In this document: piece by piece, positions 1 through 11,399 of the stretch
Layout: every line of letters begins with the position of its first letter
Position numbering within the stretch: the stretch's first letter is position 1
NCBI GenBank assembly: GCA_964036295.1
Contig: OZ038471.1
Span: 14,278,184 to 14,342,183, forward strand
Direction of reading: 5' to 3'
Length of the DNA stretch: 64,000 bases
Source of the DNA: Plumapathes pennacea
Lineage: Eukaryota; Cnidaria; Anthozoa; Antipatharia; Myriopathidae
Translations under genes and position numbers: made by a program
Notes under the pieces: model-generated
Database searches by the model: none
What the model was told of the DNA's origin: nothing
What the model saw: the letters and a program-made list of their open reading frames with translations, nothing else

Positions 1-226
1 GATAGATCAAGCAAATGTATTGCAAAAAGTCTTGTTATAGTCCCAGAAAAGTTTCCTGAAAGTTTCATGCGATTCTGAGATGATCGAAAAATGATCGGAT
101 TTTGACAAAATACTAAGACTATAGCACAGGGTTTTTTTGTCAAAAATTAAAAAGTCTTGAAACTTTCAGGAACTTTTCCTTATACGATAATAGGACTTTT
201 TTCAATACATTTGCTTAATCGATCTT
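1..226. repeat. Palindromic core of the flanking repeat (hairpin of about 65-bp arms)
   Basis: Positions about 1-70 are an imperfect reverse complement of about 152-226. For example GCAAATGTATTG at 11 pairs with CAATACATTTGC near 203, and TTCCTGAAAGTTTC near 53 pairs with GAAACTTTCAGGAA near 156. A second nested pair, TTTTGACAAAA and TTTTGTCAAAA, lies inside. The same arrangement recurs in the other flanking units, so the flanking repeat probably began as a MITE-like hairpin element. That origin is inference. Confidence 0.75.
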
Positions 227-760
227 CTTCCCCTGGCGAGATATAGCAGCTTAAATTTGGCGATTTTGCTCGAAAGGTGTGATGTTTTAATTAGCGCATG
301 ATTTGCTCTAATTTCTCACGACGCGCGGGCTAAAAGTTTGCAGAAACCGTCGGCATAGTCCCACGAACGTTTCCTGAAAGTTTCGAGCGATTCTGAGAAG
401 GTCGAAAAATGATCGGATTTTGACAAAATACTAAGACTATAGCACAGGGTTTTTTTGTCAAAAATTAAAAAGTCTTGAAACTTTCAGGAAATTTTCCTTA
501 TACAATAATAAGACTTTTTTCAATACATTTGCTTAATCGATCTTCTTCCCTTGGCGAGATATAGCAGCTTAAATATAGCTATTTTGCTTGAAAGGTGTGA
601 TATTTTAATTAGCGCATGATTTGCTCTAATTTCTCACGACGCGTGGGCTAAAAGTTTAAAAAAGCTATGCAAAAACCATCGGCATAGTCCCTGAAACATT
701 TCCTGAAAGTTTCATGCGATTCTGAGAAAATAAAAAAATGACCGGACTTTCACAAAATAC
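1..760. repeat. Left flanking tandem repeat, period about 318-329 bp
   Basis: The motif TTTCCTGAAAGTTTC recurs at 52, 370 and 699, and the sequence between recurrences is similar (landmarks: GGCGATTTTGCTCGAAAGG, ATTAGCGCATGATTTGC, GTCGGCATAGTCCC). The repeat continues beyond the left edge of the window. It is unrelated in sequence to the 775/816-bp satellite that starts at about 761, where the repeat breaks off within its own unit after CACAAAATAC. The same family resumes at about 30,092 on the far side of the satellite. No gene is visible in it. Confidence 0.9.
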
Positions 761-3700
761 TCGCTCAATTCTTTGCCGACAAACTGATTGATATTCATTA
801 AGCGTCTTATAAGTGTTCTTTCCAGAAAGTCTGCGCTCTTGTGGTTTCCTGTTAGTGGCGCTACATAGTAGAGAAAACGTACACTTAAAAGAAACTTGCG
901 TAATATTATGTAAATGTGAACTATAAGAGCTTACTATGGAGCGAAAGTAGATTGATTATATCTCGGCGGAAACTTGACCTTTTTAATCGTGGTTTCTTTC
1001 CTTGTGTACATCGTTGAGAGATACATCTTTCCTGTAAAGCACTTTGCATGAGACGCACTGAGAGCCTCAGAAACAACGATTGTTTTTTCAAACAATAGGA
1101 ATTCGATAATAAGGTAGCTGGAGGGTCAAAAATTTTGGTACTTTATAATTTTCAAAATTTCTTGTATCCCTCAAAATTATTTTTTCCAAGAGATTTTACA
1201 AAACGTTGGGCAAGCTAAAGAGACGTGCGAGGAAAGAATCCGCGATTAAATCGGTCACGTTTCGGCCAAATTATAACCAAATTTGTATTCCCCTCCACTC
1301 TAAGCTATTATAGCTCAGGAACGCATAAAATAAGCTCATTAACGCGCCAAAGTCCGTGCTGCACCTCTATGCAGCGCCGCTCACAAGTAACCTCAAGAAC
1401 GCAGACTTTCATGGAAGAATACTATTGATATTCTAAGTGAATGACAGAAGTTTTACGCCTGTTGCTTCCGAACAAGAAGAGTAGTGCGCAAAATTGTTCT
1501 AACTACCCAATTGAAAGCGCCCGAAACATTGAACTTTTTCTTTGCTAATAGACGAAAATAGCGAATAGTTCGTTTCTCGCTCAATTCTTTGCCGACAAAC
1601 TGATTGTCATTCATTAAGCGTCTTATAGGTGTTCTTTCCTGAAAGTCTGCGCTCTTGTGGTTTCCTGTGAGTGGCGCTACATAGTAGAGGAAACGTACAC
1701 TTAAAAGAAACTTGCGTAATATTATGTAAATGTGAGCTAAAAGAGCTTACTATGGAGCGAAAGTAGATTGATTATATCTCGGTGGAAACTTGACCTTTTT
1801 AATCGTGGTTTCTTTCCTTGTGTACATCGTTGAGAGATACATCTTTCCTGTAAAGCACTTTGCATGAGACGCACTGAGAGCTTCAGGAACAACGATTGTT
1901 TTTTCAAACAATAGGAAGTCGATAATAAGGTAGCTGGAGGGTCAAAAATTTTGGTACTTTATAATTTTCAAAATTTCTTGTATCCCTCAAAATTATTTTT
2001 TCCAAGAGATTTTACAAAACGTTGGGCAAGCTAAAGAGACGTGCGAGGAAAGAATCCGCGATTAAATCGGTCACGTTTCGGCCAAATTATAACCAAATTT
2101 GTATTCCCCTCCACTCTAAGCTCTTATAGCTCAGGAACGCATAAAATCAGCTCATTAACGCGCCAAAGTCCGTGCTGTACCTCTATGCAGCGTCGCTCAC
2201 AAGTAACCTCAAGAACGCAGACTTTCATGGAAGAAAACTATTGATATTCTAAGTGAATGACAGAAGTTTTACGTCTGTTGCTTCCGTACAAGAAGAGTAG
2301 TGCGCAAAATTGTTCTAACTACCCAATTGAAAATAGCGAATAGTTCGTTTCTCGCTCAATTCTTTGCCGACAAACTGATTGTCATTCATTAAGCGTCTTA
2401 TAGGTGTTCTTTCCAGAAAGTCTGCGCTCTTGTGGTTTCCTGTGAGTGGCGCTACATACTAGAGAAAGCGTACACTTAAAAGAAACTTGCGTAATATTAT
2501 GTAAATGTGAGCTATAAGAGCTTACTAAGGAGCGAAAGTAGATTGATTATATCTCGGTGGAAACTTGACCTTTTTAATAGTGGTTTCTTTCCTTGTGTAC
2601 ATCGTTGAGAGATACATCTTTCCTGTAAAGCACTTTGCATGAGACGCACTGAGAGCTACAGAAACAACGATTGTTTTTTCAAACAATAGGAATTCGATAA
2701 TAAGGTAACTAGAGGGTCAAAAATTTTGGTACTTTATAATTTTCAAAATTTCTTGTATCCCTCAAAATTATTTTTTCCAAGAGATTTTACAAAACGTTGC
2801 GCAAGCTAAAGAGGCGTGCGAGGAAAGAATCCGCGATTAAATCGGTCACGTTTGGGCCAAATTATAACCAAATTTGTATTCCCCTCCACTCTAAGCTCTT
2901 ATAGTTCAGGAACGCATAAAATCAGCTCATTAACGCGCCAAAGTCCGTGCTGTACCTCTATGCAGCGTCGCTCACAAGTAACCTCAAGAACGCAGACTTT
3001 CATGGAAGAAAACTATTGATATTCTAAGTGAATGACAGAAGTTTTACGTCTGTTGCTTCCGTACAAGAAGAGTAGTGCGCAAAATTGTTCTAACTACCCA
3101 ATTGAAAATAGCGAATAGTTCGTTTCTCGCTCAATTCTTTGCCGACAAACTGATTGTCATTCATTAAGCGTCTTATAGGTGTTCTTTCCTGAAAGTCTGC
3201 GCTCTTGTGGTTTCCTGTGAGTGGCGCTACATAGTAGAGGAAACGTACACTTAAAAGAAACTTGCGTAATATTATGTAAATGTGAGCTATAAGAGCTTAC
3301 TATGGAGCGAAAGTAGATTGATTATATCTCGGCGGAAACTTGACCTTTTTAATCGTGGTTTCTTTCCTTGTGTACATCGTTGAGAGATACATCTTTCCTG
3401 TAAAGCACTTTTCATGAGACGCACTCAGAGCCTCAGGAACAACGATTGTTTTTTCAAACAATAGGAATTCGATAATAAGGTAGCTGGAGGGTCAAAAATT
3501 TTGGTACTTTTTAATTTTCAAAATTTCTTGTATCCCTCAAAATTATTTTTTCCAAGAGATTTTACAGAATTTTCGGAAAGCTAAAGAGACGTGCGAGGAA
3601 AGAATCCGCGATTAAATCGGTCACGTTTCGGCCAAATTATAACCAAATTTGTATTCCCCTCCACTCTAAGCTCTTATAGCTCAGGAACGCATAAAATCAG

Positions 3701-6700
3701 CTCATTAACGCGCCAAAGTCCGTGCTGCACCTCTATGCAGCGCCGCTCACAAGTAACCTCAAGAACGCAGACTTTCATGGAAGAAAACTATTGATATTCT
3801 AAGTGAATGACAGAAGTTTTACGTATGTTGCTTCCGTACAAGAAGAGTAGTGCGCATAATTGTTCTAACTACCCAATTGAGAGCGCCCGAAACATTGAAC
3901 TTTTTCTTTGCTAATAGACGAAAATAGCGAATAGTTCGTTTCTCGCTCAATTCTTTGCCGACAAACTGATTGTCATTCATTAAGCGTCTTATAGGTGTTC
4001 TTTCCTGAAAGTCTGCGCTCTTGTGGTTTCCTGTGAGTGGCGCTACATAGTAGAGGAAACGTACACTTAAAAGAAACTTGCGTAATATTATGTAAATGTG
4101 AGCTATAAGAGCTTACTATGGAGCGAAAGTAGATTGATTATATCTCGGCGGAAACTTGACCTTTTTAATCGTGGTTTCTTTCCTTGTGTACATCGTTGAG
4201 AGATACATCTTTCCTGTAAAGCACTTTGCATGAGACGCACTGAGAGCTTCAGGAACAACGATTATTTTTTCAAACAATAGGAATTCGATAATAAGGTAGC
4301 TGGAGGGTCAAAAATTTTGGTACTTTTTAATTTTCAAAATTTCTTGTATCCCTCAAAATTATTTTTTCCAAGAGATTTTACAAAACGTTGGGCAAGCTAA
4401 AGAGACGTGCGAGGAAAGAATCCGCGATTAAATCGGTCACGTTTCGGCCAAATTATAACCAAATTTGTATTCCCCTCCACTCTAAGCTCTTATAACTCAG
4501 GAACGCATAAAATCAGCTCATTAACGCGCCAAAGTCCGTGCTGCACCTCTATGCAGCGCCGCTCACAAGTAACCTCAAGAACGCAGAATTTCATGGAAGA
4601 ATACTATTGATATTCTAAGTGAATGACAGAAGTTTTACGTCTGTTGCTTCCGTACAAGAAGAGTAGTGCGCAGAATTGTTCTAACTACCCAAATGAAAAT
4701 AGCGAATAGTTCGTTTCTCGCTCAATTCTTTGCCGACAAACTGATTGTCATTCATTAAGCGTCTTATAGGTGTTCTTTCCTGAAAGTCTGCGCTCTTGTG
4801 GTTTCCTGTGAGTGGCGCTACATAGTAGAGGAAACGTACACTTAAAAGAAACTTGCGTAATATTATGTAAATGTGAGCTATAAGAGCTTACTATGGAGCG
4901 AAAGTAGATTGATTATATCTCGGTGGAAACTTGACCTTTTTAATCGTGGTTTCTTTCCTTGTGTACATCGTTGAGATACATCTTTCCTGTAAAGCACTTT
5001 GCATGAGACGCACTGAGAGCTTCAGGAACAACGATTATTTTTTCAAACAATAAGAATTCGATAATAAGGTAGCTGGAGGGTCAAAAATTTTGGTACTTTT
5101 TAATTTTCAAAATTTCTTGTATCCCTCAAAATTATTTTTTCCAAGAGATTTTTCAAAACGTTGGGCAAGCTAAAGAGACGTGCGAGGAAAGAATCCGCGA
5201 TTAAATCGGTCACGTTTCGGCCAAATTATAACCAAATTTGTATTCCCCTCCACTCTAAGCTCTTATAGCTCAGGAACGCATAAAATCAGCTCATTAACGC
5301 GCCAAAGTCCGTGCTGCACCTCTATGCAGCGCCGCTCACAAGTAACCTCAAGAACGCAGAATTTCATGGAAGAATACTATTGATATTCTAAGTGAATGAC
5401 AGAAGTTTTACGTCTGTTGCTTCCGTACAAGAAGAGTAGTGCGCAAAATTGTTCTAACTACCCAATTGAAAATAGCGAATAGTTCGTTTCTCGCTCAATT
5501 CTTTGCCGAGAAACTGATTGTCATTCATTAAGCGTCTTATAGGTGTTCTTTCCAGAAAGTCTACGCTCTTGTGGTTTCCTGTGAGTGGCGCTACATAGTA
5601 GAGGAAACGTACACTTAAAAGAAACTTGCGTAATATTATGTAAATGTGAGCTATAAGAGCTTACTATGGAGCGAAAGTAGATTGATTATATCTCGGCGGA
5701 AACTTGACCTTTTTAATCGTGGTTTCTTTCCTTGTGTACATCGTTGAGAGATACATCTTTCCTGTAAAGCACTTTGCATGAGACGTACTGAGAGCTTCAG
5801 GAACAACGATTGTTTTTTCAAACAATAGGAATTCGATAATAAGGTAGCTGGAGGGTCAAAAATTTTGGTACTTTTTAATTTTCAATATTTTTTGCATCCC
5901 TCAAAATTATTTTTTCCAAGAGATTTTACAAAACGTTGGGCAAGCTAAAGAGACGTGCGAGGAAAGAATCCGCGATTAAATCGGTCACGTTTCGGCCAAA
6001 TTATAACCAAATTTGTATTCCCCTCCACTCTAAGCTCTTATAGCTCAGGAACGCATAAAATCAGCTCATTAACACGCCAAAGACCGTGCTGCACCTCTAT
6101 GCAGCGCCGCTCACAAGTAACCTCAAGAACGCAGACTTTCATGAAAGAATACTATTGATATTCTAAGTGAATGACAGAAGTTTTACGTATGTTGCTTCTG
6201 AACAAGAAGAGTAGTGCGCAAAATTGTTCTAACTACCCAATTGAAAATAGCGAATAGTTCGTTTCTCGCTCAATACTTTGCCGACAAACTGATTGTCATT
6301 CATTAAGCGTCTTATAGGTGTTCTTTCCTGAATGTCTTCGCTCTTGTGGTTTCCTGTGAGTGGCGCTACATACTAGAGAAAGCGTACACTTAAAAGAAAC
6401 TTGCGTAATATTATGTAAATGTGAGCTATAAGAGCTTATTATGGAGCGAAAGTAGATTGATTATATCTCGGCGGAAACTTGACCTTTTTAATCGTGGTTT
6501 CTTTTCTTGTGTACATCGTTGAGAGATACATCTTTCCTGTAAAGCACTTTGCATGAGACGTACTGAGAGCCTCAGAAACAACGATTGTTTTTTCAAACAA
6601 TAGGAATTCGATAATAAGGTAGCTGGAGGGTCAAAAATTTTGGTACTTTATAATTTCCAAAATTTCTTGTATCCCTCAAAATTATTTTTTCCAAGAGATT

Positions 6701-6729
6701 TTACAAAACGTTGGGCAAGCTAAAGAGAC

Positions 6730-9700
6730 GTGCGAGGAAAGAATCCGCGATTAAATCGGTCACGTTTCGGCCAAATTATAACCAAATTTGTATTCCCCTC
6801 CACTCTAAGCTCTTATAGCTCAGGAACGCATAAAATCAGCTCATTAACGCGCCAAAGACCGTGCTGCACCTCTATGCAGCGCCGCTCACAAGTAACCTCA
6901 AGAACGCAGACTTTCATTTAAGAATATTATTCATATTCTAAGTGAATGACAGAAGTTTTACGCCTGTTGCTTCCGTACAAGAAGAGTAGTGCGCAAAATT
7001 GTTCTAACTACCCAATTAAGAGCGCCCGAAACATTGAACTTTTTCTTTGCTAATAGACGAAAATAGCGAATAGTTCGTTTCTCGCTCAATTCTTTGCCGA
7101 CAAACTGATTGTCATTCATTAAGCGTCTTATAGGTGTTCTTTCCTGAAAGTCTGCGCTCTTGTGGTTTCCTGTGAGTGAAGCTACATAGTAGAGGAAACG
7201 TACACTTAAAAGAAACTTGCGTAATATTATGTAAATGTGAGCTATAAGAGCTTACTATGGAGCGAAAGTAGATTGATTATATCTCGGCGGAAACTTGACC
7301 TTTTTAATCGTGGTTTCTTTCCTTGTGTACATCGTTGAGAGATACATCTTTCCTGTAAAGCACTTTGCATGAGACGCACTGAGAGCTCCAGAAACAACGA
7401 TTGTTTTTTCAAACAATAGGATTTCGATAATAAAATAGCTGGAGGGTCAAAAATTTTGGTACTTTATAATTTTCAAAATTTCTTGTATCCCTCAAAATTA
7501 TTTTTTCCAAGAGATTTTACAAAACGTTGGGCAAGCTAAAGAGACGTGCGAGGAAAGAATCCGCGATTAAATCGGTCACGTTTCGGCCAAATTATAACCA
7601 AATTTGTATTCCCCTCCACTCTAAGCTCTTATAGCTCAGGAACGCATAAAATCAGCTCATTAACGCGCCAAAGTCCGTGCTGCACCTCTATGCAGCGCCG
7701 CTCACAAGTAACCTCAAGAACGCAGAATTTCATGGAAGAATACTATTGATATTCTAAGTGAATGACAGAAGTTTTACGTCTGTTGCTTCCGTACAAGAAG
7801 AGTAGTGCGCAAAATTGTTCTAACTACCCAATTGAAAATAGCGAATAGTTCGTTTCTCGCTCAATTCTTTGCCGACAACTGATTGTCATTCATTAAGCGT
7901 CTTATAGGTGTTCTTTCCAGAAAGTCTGCGCTCTTGTGGTTTCCTGTGAGTGGCGCTACATAGTAGAGGAAACGTACACTTAAAAGAAACTTGCGTAATA
8001 TTATGTAAATGTGAGCTATAAGAGCTTATTATGGAGCGAAAGTAGATTGATTATATCTCGGCGGAAACTTGACCTTTTTAATCGTGGTTTCTTTCCTTGT
8101 GTACATCGTTGAGAGATACATCTTTCCTGTAAAGCACTTTGCATGAGACGTACTGAGAGCTTCAGAAACAACGATTGTTTTTTCAAACAATAGGAATTCG
8201 ATAATAAGGTAGCTGGAGGGTCAAAAATTTTGGTACTTTATAATTTCCAAAATTTCTTGTATCCCTCAAAATTATTTTTTCCAAGAGATTTTACAAAACG
8301 TTGGGCAAGCTAAAGAGACGTGCGAGGAAAGAATCCGCGATTAAATCGGTCACGTTTCGGCCAAATTATAACCAAATTTGTATTCCCCTCTACTCTAAGC
8401 TCTTATAGTTCAGGAACGCATAAAATCAGCTCATTAACGCGCCAAAGACCGTGCTGCACCTCTATGCAGCGCCGCTCACAAGTAACCTCAAGAACGCAGA
8501 CTTTCATTTAAGAATATTATTCATATTCTAAGTGAATGACAGAAGTTTTACGCCTGTTGCTTCCGTACAAGAAGAGTAGTGCGCAAAATTGTTCTAACTA
8601 CCCAATTGAGAGCGCCCGAAACATTGAACTTTTTCTTTGCTAATAGACGAAAATAGAGAATAGTTCCTTTCTCGTTCAATTCTTTGCCGACAAACTGATT
8701 GTCATTCATTAAGCGTCTTATAGGTGTTCTTTCCTGAAAGTCTGCGCTCTTGTGGTTTCCTGTGAGTGGCGCTACATAGTAGAGGAAACGTACACTTAAA
8801 AGAAACTTGCGTAATATTATGTAAATGTGAGCTATAAGAGCTTACTATGGAGCGAAAGTAGATTGATTATATCTCGGCGGAAACTTGACCTTTTTAATCG
8901 TGGTTTCTTTCCTTGTGTACATCGTTGAGAGATACATCTTTCCTGTAAAGCACTTTGCATGAGACGCACTGAGAGCTTCAGGAACAACGATTATTTTTTC
9001 AAACAATAGGAATTCGATAATAAGGTAGCTGGAGGGTCAAAAATTTTGGTACTTTATAATTTTCAAAATTTCTTGTATCCCTCAAAATTATTTTTTCCAA
9101 GAGATTTTACAAAACGTTGGCCAAGCTAAAGAGACGTGCGAGGAAAGAATCCGCGATTAAATCGGTCACGTTTCGGCCAAATTATAACCAAATTTGTATT
9201 CCCCTCCACTCTAAGCTCTTATAGCTCAGGAACGCATAAAATCAGCTCATTAACGCGCCAAAGTCCGTGCTGCACCTCTATGCAGCGCCGCTCACAAGTA
9301 ACCTCAAGAACGCAGAATTTCATGGAAGAATACTATTGATATTCTAAGTGAATGACAGAAGTTTTACGTCTGTTGCTTCCGTACAAGAAGAGTAGTGCGC
9401 AAAATTGTTCTAACTACCCAATTGAAAATAGCGAATAGTTCGTTTCTCGCTCAATACTTTGCCGACAAACTGATTGTCATTCATTAAGCGTCTTATAGGT
9501 GTTCTTTCCTGAAAGTCTACGCTCTTGTGGTTTCCTGTGAGTGGCGCTACATACTAGAGAAAGCGTACACTTAAAAGAAACTTGCGCAATATTATGTAAA
9601 TGTGAGCTATAAGAGCTTACTATGGAGCGAAAGTAGATTGATTATATCTCGGCGGAAACTTGACCTTTTTAATCGTGGTTTCTTTCCTTGTGTACATCGT

Positions 9701-9910
9701 TGAGAGATACATCTTTCCTGTAAAGCACTTTGCATGAGACGTACTGAGAGCTTCAGAAACAACGATTGTTTTTTAGAACAATAGGAAATCGATAATAAGG
9801 TAGCTGGAGGGTCAAAAATTTTGGTACTTTATAATTTTCAAAATTTCTTGTATCCCTCAAAATTATTTTTTCCAAGAGATTTTACAAAACGTTGGGCAAG
9901 CTAAAGAGAC
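6730..9910. repeat. Local dimer duplication in the array (about 1,590 bp, two copies)
   Basis: The pair of monomers starting at 6730 and 7546 is repeated by the pair starting at 8320 and 9136 (spacing 816, 774, 816, 775). The first member of each pair shares a private early stop (CTTTCATTTAAG instead of CATGGAAG). The second member of each pair shares AATTTCATGG. This is a younger duplication within the array. Confidence 0.75.
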
Positions 9911-10603
9911 GTGCGAGGAAAGAATCCGCGATTAAATCGGTCACCTTTGGGCCAAATTATAACCAAATTTGTATTCCCCTCCACTCTAAGCTCTTATAGC
10001 TCAGGAACGCATAAAATCAGCTCATTAACGCGCCAAAGTCCGTTCTGCACCTCTATGCAGCGCCGCTCACAAGTAACCTCAAGAACGCAGACTTTCATGG
10101 AAGAATACTATTGATATTATAAGTGAATGAAAGAAGTTTTACGTCTGTTGCTTCCGTACAAGAAGAGTAGTGCGCAAAATTGTTCTAACTACCCAATTGA
10201 AAATAGCGAATAGTTCGTTTCTCGCTCAATACTTTGCCGACAAACTGATTGTCATTCATTAAGCGTCTTATAGGTGTTCTTTCCTGAAAGTCTACGCTCT
10301 TGTGGTTTCCTGTGAGTGGCGCTACATACTAGAGAAAGCGTACACTTAAAAGAAACTTGCGCAATATTATGTAAATGTGAGCTATAAGAGCTTACTATGG
10401 AGCGAAAGTAGATTGATTATATCTCGGCGGAAACTTGACCTTTTTAATCGTGGTTTCTTTCCTTGTGTACATCGTTGAGAGATACATCTTTCCTGTAAAG
10501 CACTTTGCATGAGACGTACTGAGAGCTTCAGAAACAACGATTGTTTTTTAGAACAATAGGAATTCGATAATAAGGTAGCTGGAGGGTCAAAAATTTTGGT
10601 ACT

Positions 10604-11378
10604 TTATAATTTTCAAAATTTCTTGTATCCCTCAAAATTATTTTTTCCAAGAGATTTTACAAAACGTTGGGCAAGCTAAAGAGACGTGCGAGGAAAGAAT
10701 CCGCGATTAAATCGGTCACCTTTGGGCCAAATTATAACCAAATTTGTATTCCCCTCCACTCTAAGCTCTTATAGCTCAGGAACGCATAAAATCAGCTCAT
10801 TAACGCGCCAAAGTCCGTTCTGCACCTCTATGCAGCGCCGCTCACAAGTAACCTCAAGAACGCAGACTTTCATGGAAGAATACTATTGATATTATAAGTG
10901 AATGAAAGAAGTTTTACGTCTGTTGCTTCCGTACAAGAAGAGTAGTGCGCAAAATTGTTCTAACTACCCAATTGAAAATAGCGAATAGTTCGTTTCTCGC
11001 TCAATTCTTTGCCGAGAAACTGATTGTCATTCATTAAGCGTCTTATAGGTGTTCTTTCCTGAAAGTCTGCGCTCTTGTGGTTTCTTGTGAGTGGCGCTAC
11101 ATACTAGAGAAAGCGTACACTTAAAAGAAACTTGCGTAATATTATGTAAATGTGAGCTATAAGAGCTTACTATGGAGCGAAAGTAGATTGATTATATCTC
11201 GGCGGAAACTTGACCTTTTTAATCGTGGTTTCTTTCCTTGTGTACATCGTTGAGAGATACATCTTTCCTGTAAAGCACTTTGCATGAGACGTACTGAGAG
11301 CTTCAGAAACAACGATTGTTTTTTAGAACAATAGGAATTCGATAATAAGGTAGCTGGAGGGTCAAAAATTTTGGTACT
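10604..11378. repeat. Representative satellite monomer, a diverged inverted dimer
   Basis: Within the monomer one half resembles the reverse complement of the other. A perfect 16-bp pair, TAAGCTCTTATAGCTC (10762-10777) and GAGCTATAAGAGCTTA (10379-10394 and 11154-11169), alternates in orientation every 383-392 bp. Around it the halves align over most of their length. AGCGCCGCTCACAAGTAACC matches AGCGCCACTCACAGGAAACC on the other strand. CGCGATTAAATCGGTCACG matches CACGATTAAAAAGGTCAAG. AGTGAATGACAGAAGTTT matches TAATGAATGACAATCAGTTT. One symmetry axis lies near 10,604 and the other near 10,990. I read this as an ancestral unit of about 390-410 bp duplicated in inverted orientation and then amplified as a pair. 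Confidence 0.85.
10685..10889 (+). other. Open 67-codon frame present in every satellite monomer, probably not a gene
   Basis: One frame stays open for 63-71 codons in all 37 monomers, beginning at a GTG codon (residues after it RGKNPRLNRS) and normally ending at a TGA. The copy at 10,686 is given as the example. No in-frame ATG opens it, it resembles no family I know, and the monomers are so alike that shared openness is expected without selection. Two monomers (6730, 8320) stop early at TAA and one (14561) reads through, so length is not strictly kept. Confidence 0.15.
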
Positions 11379-11399
11379 TTATAATTTTCAAAATTTCTT

